NCBI GenBank assembly: GCA_015657575.1
Contig: JACDQN010000478.1
Coordinates: 1 to 42,076, forward strand
Direction of reading: 5' to 3'
DNA: 42,076 bases
Source of the DNA: Sphingopyxis sp.
GTDB taxonomy: Bacteria; Pseudomonadota; Alphaproteobacteria; Sphingomonadales; Sphingomonadaceae
Shown here piece after piece: positions 7,963-15,597 of the stretch. The notes under the pieces are model-generated. The model was not told the origin of the DNA. It saw nothing but the letters and a program-made list of their open reading frames with translations, and searched no databases. A program made the translations under genes and the position numbers. Every line of letters starts with the position of its first letter. Position 1 is the first letter of the stretch.

Positions 7963-9909
7963 ATGTTGAAGACGAGTTTCATTTCACTGATCGCGCTGAC
8001 CGCAGCGACATCGCCCGCGCATGCGCAGTCCAATCCCGACCTGCCGACCACCGACGAGGCCGGCGACACGATCGTCGTCACCGCGTCGCGCTCGGGCGAA
8101 GGCGTACGCGTCGACCAGCTCGGCTCTTCGGTCACCGTGATCGACGCCGCCGCGATCGAGAACCGCCAGACGCGCATCCTGTCCGACGTGCTGCGCGACG
8201 TGCCCGGCGTCGCGGTCAGCCGCCTCGGCGCCGTCGGCGGGCAGACGCAGCTGCGCATCCGCGGCACCGAGGGCAATCACGTCCTGACGCTGATCGACGG
8301 CATCGAAGTGTCCGACCCGTTCAACGGCGAATATGATTTCGGGACACTGATCGCCTCGCCCGCCGCGCGGATCGAGGTGCTGCGCGGGCAGCAGTCGTCG
8401 CTCTATGGATCGGACGCGATTGGCGGCGTCGTTCATTATATCACGCTGACCGGCGCCGAGGCCCCGGGGATCAGCGCGCGCGCCGAGGCGGGGTCGTTCG
8501 AAACCTTCTCGGGCGATCTGCGCGTCGCGGGCGTCAGCGGCAACCTCGATTATGCGATTTCGGGCGCCTATCTCCACACCGGCGGGTCGCCGACCGCGCG
8601 CTTCGGCACGCGCGATATCGGATCGGACAATGTCGGGATCAGCGGCAAGCTGATCTGGTCGCCGTCGGACAGCTTCCGGCTGACCGGCGTCGTGCGCTAC
8701 GGCTATACCGACGCCGACAGCAACAACAGCGAGTTCGACGGCACCAGCCCGCTCTACGGCACCATCGTCGACAGCCCCGGCACCTATTACACCAGCCAGT
8801 CGTTCCACGGCCTGCTGCGCGCCGAATTCACAGCGCTCGACGGCCGCTGGACCAACGCGCTGACCGGGCAGGTCACCGACACGGTGCGCAAGGCCTATTC
8901 GGCGTCGATCCGCGACGGCGGCAGCGAAGGCCGCCGCTACAAGGGGTCGTTCGAATCGAGCCTGCGCTTCGGCACCGATGCAGTCGTCCACCGCCTGACC
9001 GCAGCGGTCGACGTCGAGCGTGAGGAATTCCGCAACACCACCCCCTCGCCCTTCGTGTTCCAGGGCCGGCGCGACACCGACAATATCGGTTTTGTCGGCC
9101 AGTATGAGCTGCTGGCGGGCGACGCCTTCGCGCTCGGCGCATCGGTGCGGCATGACGAGAACGACCGCTTCGACGATGCGACGACGTTCCGTATCCAGTC
9201 GAGCTACAAGCTTCCCACCGGCACGCGTGTCCGCGGCGCCTATGGCACGGGCGTCAAGAATCCCGGCTATTACGAGCTCTATGGTTTCTCGGACGGCTTG
9301 TTCATCGGCAATCCCGACCTGCGCCCCGAAAAGTCGAAGGGCTGGGAAGCCGGGATCGAACAGACGATCGGCGACGATCTGGCAACCGTGGGCGTCACTT
9401 ATTTCGACAACAAGCTGAAAGGCGAGATTTTCACCACCTTCCCGCCGCCGAATTTCATCGCGACGCCGGCGAACCGCACGACGACGTCGAAGCAGCGCGG
9501 CGTCGAAGTCTTCGCGAACGCGCGTCCGATCCCGCAGATCGAGCTCGACCTCGCCTATACCTGGCTGAAGGCGCGCGAGAATGGCGTGCTCGAGGTGCGC
9601 CGCCCGAAGCATGTCGCGAGCTTCAACGCGACGGTCTTCAGCCCCGACGAACGCTTTTCGAGCACGCTGACCGTCCGCTATAACGGCCGCCAGACCGACG
9701 TCGCCTTCCTCGACCCGATCTTCTTCGCGCCGACGACGGTGTCGCTGAAGGAATATGTGCTGGTGAACCTCAATGCGACCTACAAGCTGACCGACAGCAT
9801 TTCGGTCTTCGCACGCGTCGAGAATCTCGCGGGCGAAAAATATGAGGAAGTGTTCAGCTATCGTACCCAGGGCCGCGCGGCCTATGGCGGCGTGCGCGTC
9901 CGCTTCTGA
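7963..9909 (+). CDS. btuB: TonB-dependent vitamin B12 receptor (BtuB-like)
   Basis: A 648-residue outer-membrane receptor. It has a signal peptide (residues 1-22, ending SPAHAQ), a TonB box DTIVVTAS at 35-42, a plug with LRIRGTEGNHVLTLIDGIEV and RIEVLRGQQSSLYGSDAIGG, and a barrel ending YGGVRVRF. The ATG at 7963 is chosen because AAGGGGGC lies just upstream and it starts a proper signal peptide; the frame is open upstream to 7855 without one. The cobalamin riboswitch in front and btuF/btuC/btuD behind identify the substrate as cobalamin or a related corrinoid. Its TGA overlaps the ATG of btuF (TGATG). Confidence 0.95.
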   Translation: MLKTSFISLIALTAATSPAHAQSNPDLPTTDEAGDTIVVTASRSGEGVRVDQLGSSVTVIDAAAIENRQTRILSDVLRDVPGVAVSRLGAVGGQTQLRIRGTEGNHVLTLIDGIEVSDPFNGEYDFGTLIASPAARIEVLRGQQSSLYGSDAIGGVVHYITLTGAEAPGISARAEAGSFETFSGDLRVAGVSGNLDYAISGAYLHTGGSPTARFGTRDIGSDNVGISGKLIWSPSDSFRLTGVVRYGYTDADSNNSEFDGTSPLYGTIVDSPGTYYTSQSFHGLLRAEFTALDGRWTNALTGQVTDTVRKAYSASIRDGGSEGRRYKGSFESSLRFGTDAVVHRLTAAVDVEREEFRNTTPSPFVFQGRRDTDNIGFVGQYELLAGDAFALGASVRHDENDRFDDATTFRIQSSYKLPTGTRVRGAYGTGVKNPGYYELYGFSDGLFIGNPDLRPEKSKGWEAGIEQTIGDDLATVGVTYFDNKLKGEIFTTFPPPNFIATPANRTTTSKQRGVEVFANARPIPQIELDLAYTWLKARENGVLEVRRPKHVASFNATVFSPDERFSSTLTVRYNGRQTDVAFLDPIFFAPTTVSLKEYVLVNLNATYKLTDSISVFARVENLAGEKYEEVFSYRTQGRAAYGGVRVRF

Positions 9910-10802
9910 TGCGACTGCCCGGCCTGGTGCTCGGCCTGGTCGCCGCGACGCTGCCGGTTTCGGCGGGCAGCGTCGCGGGTTCCGGCGCCGTGCCCCGGCC
10001 GATGCGCGTCATGTCGACGAACCAGTGCACCGACCAGCTGGTCCTGGCGCTGCTGCCCCCCGAACGGATCGCGTCGGTCACTTGGCTGTCGCGCGATCCG
10101 TCGGGGTCGCTGATGGCGCAGGAAGCGCAAAAGGTCGATATCAACCACGGCCTTGCCGAGGAAGTGGTGCGGCAACAGCCCGACCTGATCATCACCGACC
10201 GTTTTTCGAAGCCGGTGACGCGCGCAATGCTGAAGCGGCTCGGCTATCCGGTGATCGAGGTCGACAGCGCCGACAGCTTCGACGCCGTCCGCGCCGTGAC
10301 GCGGCAGGTGGCGAAGGCGGTCGGCGAAGTCGCGCGCGGCGAGGCGATGATCGCCGACATGGACCGCCAGCTTGCCGAGCTCAGCCGCAACCCCGGCCCG
10401 CCGCTGCGCGTCGTCGCATGGGACGGCGCGGGGTTCAGCGCGAGCAAGGGCTCGCTCTACGATGCGGTGATCGAGGCCGCCGGCGCGGTGAACATCGCGA
10501 ACGAACCGCCGGTGTCCGATTATAACCGCCCCGATACCGAAGTGCTGCTCGCCGCGGCACCCGACCTGCTGATCAAGGGCGCTGGCGTGCGGCCGCTCCA
10601 TGGGCAGCGCGAGAATATCGAGCATCATCCGCTGGTGCGCCGTTACTGGAGCGGCAAGCGGACGCTGCGCATCGCGCCCGCTTATTATGCGTGCGGGACG
10701 CCGAAAGTGGCCGAAGCCGCGATCGCGCTCCGTGCCCAGTTGCGCGAGGTTGCGACGGAGGCGCACGCTCCCCTCGCCTATTCCCCCACGGTGCGGCCGT
10801 GA
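9909..10802 (+). CDS. btuF: Cobalamin ABC transporter periplasmic binding protein (BtuF-like)
   Basis: A 297-residue helical-backbone metal-receptor protein with an N-terminal signal peptide (residues 1-20). Family motifs include MSTNQCTDQLVLALLPPERI, QQPDLIITDRFSKPVTRAML and AAPDLLIKGAG. It captures corrinoid in the periplasm and hands it to BtuC/BtuD. The start codon overlaps the btuB stop, and its stop overlaps the GTG of the permease gene, indicating tight translational coupling. Annotation as BtuF rather than a siderophore-binding homologue depends on the riboswitch and operon context. Confidence 0.9.
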   Translation: MRLPGLVLGLVAATLPVSAGSVAGSGAVPRPMRVMSTNQCTDQLVLALLPPERIASVTWLSRDPSGSLMAQEAQKVDINHGLAEEVVRQQPDLIITDRFSKPVTRAMLKRLGYPVIEVDSADSFDAVRAVTRQVAKAVGEVARGEAMIADMDRQLAELSRNPGPPLRVVAWDGAGFSASKGSLYDAVIEAAGAVNIANEPPVSDYNRPDTEVLLAAAPDLLIKGAGVRPLHGQRENIEHHPLVRRYWSGKRTLRIAPAYYACGTPKVAEAAIALRAQLREVATEAHAPLAYSPTVRP

Positions 10803-11785
10803 CGCGCTGGCTCATCCCCTCGCTGATCGCCGCGCTGCTGCTTGCGGGCTTCGCCTCGCTGCTTGCCGGGACGGTGTGGCTGACGCCGGGGCAGGCCTTT
10901 GACGGCCTGCTCGCGGGCCGCGCCGATCTCGCGTCGCTGATCATCGCCGAAATTCGCCTGCCGCGTCTCGTGCTCGGCCTGATGGTCGGCGCGATCTTGG
11001 GCATGTCGGGCGCCGTCCTGCAGGGATTGCTGCGCAACCCGCTCGCCGAGCCGGGGCTGCTCGGCGTGTCGGCGGGCGCCTCGCTCGGCGCCGTGATCGC
11101 CATCTATTTCGGCGTTGCCGCCATCTTTCCACTCGCGCCGCCGCTGTTCGGGCTCGTCGGCGGCTTCGTCACCGCGGGCACCGCGCTGATCCTGTCGCGA
11201 CGGGGCGGCACATTGTCGCTGATCCTGACCGGCGCAGCGGTCAGCAGCATCGCGGCGGCGGGCGTCAGCGTCGCGCTCAACATCGCGCCCAACCCTTATG
11301 CCGCCTATGAGATCATGATGTGGCTGATGGGCTCGCTCGTCGACCGCAGCTGGGATCATGTGTGGCTCGCCGCGCCCTTCATCCTGATCGGCGGCGCACT
11401 GCTGCTGATGACCGGCCGCGCGCTCGACGCGCTGGCGCTGGGCGAAGCACAGGCCGAGAGCCTAGGCATTCCTGTCGCGCGCACGCGCCTGCTCGCGCTG
11501 CTCGGCACCGCGCTCGGGGTCGGCGCGGCGACCTCGGTCGCGGGTGCGATCAGCTTCGTCGGGCTCATCGCGCCGCACATCGTCCGGCCGCTGGTCGCGC
11601 ATCGGCCGGGCAAGACGCTGATCCCCGCAGCGCTTGCCGGGTCGCTGCTCGTTACCCTCGCTGACATCGGCACGCGGCTGCTCGTCGTCGACGGCAAGAT
11701 ACTCGCACTCGGCGTGTTCATCAGCCTCGTCGGCGCGCCCTTCTTCCTATGGCTCGTCCTCCACGTGCAAAGGCGGACGGCATGA
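10799..11785 (+). CDS. btuC: Cobalamin ABC transporter permease (FecCD family, BtuC-like)
   Basis: A 328-residue polytopic membrane protein of the FecCD/BtuC family, with about ten hydrophobic segments and the family motifs RLPRLVLGLMVGAILGMSG, RNPLAEPGLLGVSAGA, the coupling-helix stretch LGEAQAESLGI and FVGLIAPHIVRPLVAH. I use the GTG at 10799, which overlaps the btuF stop (GTGA) and starts directly at the first transmembrane segment (TRWLIPSLIAALLLAG); the frame open upstream to 10691 is a shadow of btuF. The stop overlaps the ATG of btuD (ATGA). Confidence 0.93.
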   Translation: MTRWLIPSLIAALLLAGFASLLAGTVWLTPGQAFDGLLAGRADLASLIIAEIRLPRLVLGLMVGAILGMSGAVLQGLLRNPLAEPGLLGVSAGASLGAVIAIYFGVAAIFPLAPPLFGLVGGFVTAGTALILSRRGGTLSLILTGAAVSSIAAAGVSVALNIAPNPYAAYEIMMWLMGSLVDRSWDHVWLAAPFILIGGALLLMTGRALDALALGEAQAESLGIPVARTRLLALLGTALGVGAATSVAGAISFVGLIAPHIVRPLVAHRPGKTLIPAALAGSLLVTLADIGTRLLVVDGKILALGVFISLVGAPFFLWLVLHVQRRTA

Positions 11786-12550
11786 GCGCGCTGACGCTCT
11801 CCCGGTTGACCGTCCGCCGCGACGCACGCGTCGTGCTCGACGGCATCGACGTGACCTTTGCGCCCGGCCGGCGTGACCGCGGTGATCGGCCCCAATGGCG
11901 CGGGCAAGAGCACGATGCTCGAGGTCGCGGCCGGGCTGCGGGCGCCCGATCAAGGCAGCGTCGAACTCGGGGGACAAGCGCTCTCATCCATCGCCCGCAA
12001 GGATCTCGCGCGGCGCCGCGCCTATCTGCCGCAGCGCGCGGCGGTCGAATGGCCGATCAGCGTCGAACGCGTCGTCGCACTGGGGCTGACCCCCGTGCTC
12101 CCCGCCTTCGGCGACATTCCGGCCGTCTTCCGTCCCGCGATCAACGAGGCGTTGGCGGCGTGCGACCTTCTGTCCCTGCGCGATCGCCCCGCGACCGACC
12201 TGTCGGGCGGCGAACTCGCCCGCGCCATGCTGGCACGCGCGATCGTCGGCGATCCCGAACTGCTCATCGTCGACGAACCGACAGCGGGGCTCGACCCGCG
12301 CCATGCGCTCGACGCCGGACGGCGCCTGCGCGCCCGCGCCGATGCGGGACGCACGGTGGTGATGGCGATCCACGATCTCGATATCGCGCTGCGCTATGCC
12401 GACGACATCGTCGCCGTCCGCGAAGGACGGCTGCTCGCAGCGGGGCCGGTGGCGGAGGTGATGACCGAGGCGCTGCTCGCCGAACTCTATGACGTCGGCG
12501 TGCGCATCACGGCGGATGCCGAGGGCATGGCGATCCGTTTCCGCGACTGA
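11782..12550 (+). pseudogene. btuD: Cobalamin ABC transporter ATPase (BtuD-like) with an apparent one-base frameshift
   Basis: The N-terminus MSALTLSRLTVRRDARVV...DVTFAPG is in one frame (ATG at 11782). At about 11866-11872 (CCCGGCCGGCGTGACC) one extra base moves the rest to the next frame, which carries all ATPase motifs: VTAVIGPNGAGKST (Walker A), the Q-loop region LPQRAAVEW, signature LSGGELARAMLARA, LLIVDEPTAGLDP (Walker B) and AIHDLD (H-loop), ending at 12550. A TTG at 11858 could start the second part but would drop the first ~28 residues, including the N-terminal beta-sheet strands. Removing one G gives a normal ~255-residue protein. It may be a sequencing indel or a real loss. Confidence 0.88.
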
Positions 12551-12555
12551 GGGTC

Positions 12556-12588
12556 AGAGCCCTTATAGCGCCGGACGCAAAGGGTTCT
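12556..12588. terminator. Possible hairpin between convergent btuD and the methyltransferase gene
   Basis: AGAGCCCTT (12556-12564) can pair with AAGGGTTCT (12580-12588), with one G-U pair, in the 54-base gap between two convergent stops. There is no clear T-run, so termination is only suggested by position. Confidence 0.35.
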
Positions 12589-12604
12589 GCCGCTATGGCC
12601 GGGT

Positions 12605-13197
12605 CTAGAGAATGCCCGGCACCAGCCGGAACCGCACGTCCGACGCATAGGCGACATAGGCCTCGTCGCGCAGCAGGAACTTCTCTTCCTCGCGCGCGCG
12701 CAGCCACAGGCAATACCAGCGATCGCGTAGATCACGACGTTCCACAGCGAGAAGAAGGCGAGCAGGAAGCCCAGGTGGTTCATCATATAGCCGAAATACA
12801 TGGGGTGGCGGACGAAACGATAGATGCCGCCGCGCTTTACGCCGCGATTGGCGGGAACGAGCCCGAAACTGCGACCGAGCGACAGTTTGGCGAGTAGCGC
12901 GATGAAACCGCCGACAAAGAACAGCGTCGCCGACACCGCCGCGGGCGCCAGCGCCGTGCCTTGCGGCATGACGAGCAGCGCGGCGCCGGTTCCGATGAGC
13001 GCGATGATGATCGGGAAGGCTTCGGTCGTCCAGCTGCCCCGCCGCTGCGTCAGGATCAGAAAGACACCGAGCAGCTCTGAAAAGAGGAACAGCGAAAATT
13101 CGGGATGCTCCGCCAGCGACGGCCACAGCCGCATCACGACCCCGCCGCTGAGCACGATCAGGAACAGGCGTTCCGCATAGACGACAAGCTTATCCAT
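12605..13197 (-). pseudogene. Isoprenylcysteine carboxyl methyltransferase (ICMT/PEMT) family membrane protein, apparent frameshift
   Basis: The protein starts at ATG 13197 (good GGAGG site) and has about five hydrophobic segments followed by the family motif GGIYRFVRHPMYFGYMMNHLG. The frame then breaks at about 12718-12721: after VVIYAIA the expected continuation WYCLWLRAREEEKFLLRDEA, then YVAYASDVRFRLVPGIL and a stop (12605-12607), lies in the neighbouring frame. One missing base in ATCGC(N)TGG restores it to ~197 residues. The EE pair in AREEEKF is the family's conserved C-terminal signature. These proteins methylate small molecules or lipids at the membrane using SAM; substrate unknown. 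It is the last chromosomal gene before the island. Confidence 0.82.
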
Positions 13198-13325
13198 TTT
13201 TCCTCCCGGCGGGCGGGGCGCCTGGCGCACATGTCCCGGTTCGCCATTCATCCAAGCCCTATGGCCGATAATGGTAAACAAACGGTGAGTTTCAGGGCCG
13301 ATTCGGCCGCTAAGCATCGGGAAAA

Positions 13326-13334
13326 TGGTGCGCC
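13326..13334. repeat. Candidate attachment-site repeat, left copy (attL)
   Basis: TGGTGCGCC here is identical to 23168-23176, which is the complement of the last nine bases of tRNA-Arg(CCU) including the encoded CCA. It lies just where composition changes from GC-rich core to the lower-GC NACHT gene. The sequence to its left, read as tRNA downstream DNA, begins TTTTCCC after the CCA, as expected after a tRNA gene. Nine bases is short, so this is a strong hypothesis rather than proof. Confidence 0.6.
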
Positions 13335-13375
13335 ACGCTCAACGAAGACGAGAACTACTGCTTTTCTATCGTCCT

Positions 13376-15571
13376 CTAGGACGCGCTGGCGGCTGTCTCT
13401 CGTTGTTCCGGCAATCCGTCGCTGTCTTCAGCTTCCATAGCGGCAATTGCCGGTGCAATATCGTCGACCGCACCTAGGTCGGCGAAGCCGGCGAGAATCA
13501 TATGATTATTCTCATTGCAGGTTTTTCCGACAGCCGCTCGATAGTGGATCAGCGCCTCTTGCCTCCAACCGAAACGCGCGCATTGCTCAGCAATCCACAA
13601 AGGCTCAATCGCCTCCAGATCAAGGACCCGAAATAGCTGTCGCGACAGCCCTCGGAATCCTAGCTGCTCAAGAACGTCGATGGCCTCAAGTCGGTCTGAC
13701 GCATCAGGCGCGTCCAATGCTGTGGCGTGGAGGAATCTAAAAGCCGCCACATCGCCATCCTCCTCGATACGTTCGCGGGCGTCTTGAAGGCGATCAATCA
13801 TATATTCTGATTTGGCCGACCGCGCGTCGAGCATTTCGTTCACGGCAATGTCACCGAAGATGCGCCTCAGTCGCGCCTTGTCATCGTCACTGAGAAAAGC
13901 GTCGCTGAGTTCGGAGAGCGTAATCCGCCGAATTAACTCGTCCGCTTTGGCAGCATCGCCTAAATCCTCAAACAATGCTGCGAGATAGAGAACTTCCTTG
14001 GGTTCGCGCAACTCGGCCGCAAGGCAGTGTTTCGCCATCCGTAGAGCATCAGCGGCAAAGCCGCCCCGCTGCATCGCTTTCCCAGCAAATATCGCCTCGC
14101 CAACGCCTTCCGGAATGTGCTCGTGTAGTCCGTCAAGAAGCATCCTAGCCTTAGCGGCATCTGTCCTACCGCACTTTCTGAGGGCGAGAACTGCCGCACT
14201 TGCGCGCTCGCTGAACCGACGGTTCTCGTCCGCTGCGTAGTTGAGGAGCAGAGCTCCATCGGAAACTAGACCGCGTTCAAAAAATTGCTCGAGTAGATAA
14301 ATGCGCCCACCGGATGGATGGGCATCGTCAAATACTTCGGCGATTATGTTGTCGATTACAGGTCGAACTTCCGCGAGAGCCTGTTCCTCACTTGTCAGCG
14401 CCGCAAGCCGATCAACGACGGCGGGCAGCGACCAAGCACTCAAATCCTCGGAACATAGCATTCCGCGAAGCCTAATTTCCGCTTCAGCAGGGTCGCGGGC
14501 AGCTAACAGGTCGAGGAGTCCAAGTACGTGATGGGTGTCCTGAGTGTGGATCATAACTTCGAGTGGAAGAGCGGCGATGGCGTCATCAATTTCCGAGGCG
14601 GCCGCTAAATCGCCTAGAGAGCTGGCCAGCGCTCTGATGTCGAGCAGTTCCAGAGTGGGTAGAGGGCGCTCCGAAAGCAAGGCGGCAAGTTGTGCCGCTG
14701 CCATTTCCTCTAACCCTTCGGCGCGCGCCCTATTGGCGATGACTATACGCTCGGAGGCCTCAAGATCCTCCACCAACGAAAAATCAGGAAAGGGCGCGTC
14801 GGGCTTGATCCCTCTAGCAGCTGCATGCGCCTTGATTCGTATCCGGACAGACAGCGACCTATCGGCAGAAATTTCTTCAAGGCCAATGTGGCCGTGAGGC
14901 GCCTGCCAACGCGAGCACGCATCCACAATCGCGAGACGCCAATGAGGTGGCGCCAGTTCGTTTTTTGACAGGGCAGTAACAGCGCGACTCACGTCCGGGG
15001 GCAATCGCGGACCCAGTTTGTCGATTGCAGATTTCCGGTTTTTCCATCCTTCTTCTTCGTCGAGCGCGATACGCGCGAGAGCTGCACGAGCGAAGTCGTC
15101 ATGCTCCGGATTTGATACAAGTTTCTTCAAGCCAGATATGCGAAGGTTGGTTGCTACGTTCGAGTCGCTCAATAGCGGGAGCAGCATGGGAATTTGAGAA
15201 AGCTCGATTTCTAGATGCTCGGCAAGTTTAATGAGCAATGGGGCGTCGACGGCACCGAAATCTTCTTTGTCGATGATTTCCCAGAACAGTTCCTCTCCAT
15301 CCCACAGAAAATCACCGCTGCGGTCGATTTCACAGCAGGATAGAAGAGCGAGTAGGCGGTCCGATAAGGAATAGTCGTCACTATCTGCGATATCCGCAAG
15401 CAGGTCGAGAACCTCGTCATCCTCTCCTCTCGAAATCTCGGAATAGTGCTCCGCAGCATCGCATCGCGCTCCGACAGAAAGAGCGGGATCGCGGACCATC
15501 TTGCGATAGGCTGCAAGAGCGAGTTTGTGCTCGCCAAGAGACTCAATGGCGCCTGCTGCCTCCATTCGCAA
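13376..15571 (-). CDS. C-terminal helical-repeat part of the NACHT NTPase (separate frame)
   Basis: A 731-residue open frame made almost entirely of alpha-helical TPR/HEAT-like repeats (for example AAGAIESLGEHKLALAAYRK, ARCDAAEHYSEISRG, QEALIHYRAAVGKT). It has no catalytic motif that I recognise. The frame has no convincing start: the TTG at 15571 has no ribosome-binding site, and the frame stays open upstream (…GSPSLTRLARDRTQPLSLRM…), overlapping the end of the NACHT frame. The same repeat pattern runs across the junction, so this is best read as the second half of one ~1,670-residue protein interrupted by a one-base deletion at about 15615-15622. The tail would be the target-sensing part of a STAND protein. 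Confidence 0.8.
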   Translation of the reverse strand: MRMEAAGAIESLGEHKLALAAYRKMVRDPALSVGARCDAAEHYSEISRGEDDEVLDLLADIADSDDYSLSDRLLALLSCCEIDRSGDFLWDGEELFWEIIDKEDFGAVDAPLLIKLAEHLEIELSQIPMLLPLLSDSNVATNLRISGLKKLVSNPEHDDFARAALARIALDEEEGWKNRKSAIDKLGPRLPPDVSRAVTALSKNELAPPHWRLAIVDACSRWQAPHGHIGLEEISADRSLSVRIRIKAHAAARGIKPDAPFPDFSLVEDLEASERIVIANRARAEGLEEMAAAQLAALLSERPLPTLELLDIRALASSLGDLAAASEIDDAIAALPLEVMIHTQDTHHVLGLLDLLAARDPAEAEIRLRGMLCSEDLSAWSLPAVVDRLAALTSEEQALAEVRPVIDNIIAEVFDDAHPSGGRIYLLEQFFERGLVSDGALLLNYAADENRRFSERASAAVLALRKCGRTDAAKARMLLDGLHEHIPEGVGEAIFAGKAMQRGGFAADALRMAKHCLAAELREPKEVLYLAALFEDLGDAAKADELIRRITLSELSDAFLSDDDKARLRRIFGDIAVNEMLDARSAKSEYMIDRLQDARERIEEDGDVAAFRFLHATALDAPDASDRLEAIDVLEQLGFRGLSRQLFRVLDLEAIEPLWIAEQCARFGWRQEALIHYRAAVGKTCNENNHMILAGFADLGAVDDIAPAIAAMEAEDSDGLPEQRETAASAS

Positions 15572-15597
15572 CGACAGCGGCTGAGTCCGATCCCGTG

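Noticed and set aside
8873-9612. Very long minus-strand frames across btuB, M48 and other core genes
   Set aside because: They arise from the high GC third-codon positions of the real genes; Arg/Ala/Asp-rich translations without motifs.
13296-13308. GGCCGA-T-TCGGCC near the left edge of the island as a terminator hairpin
   Set aside because: The arms are separated by one base, too tight for a hairpin loop, and no T-run follows on the relevant side.
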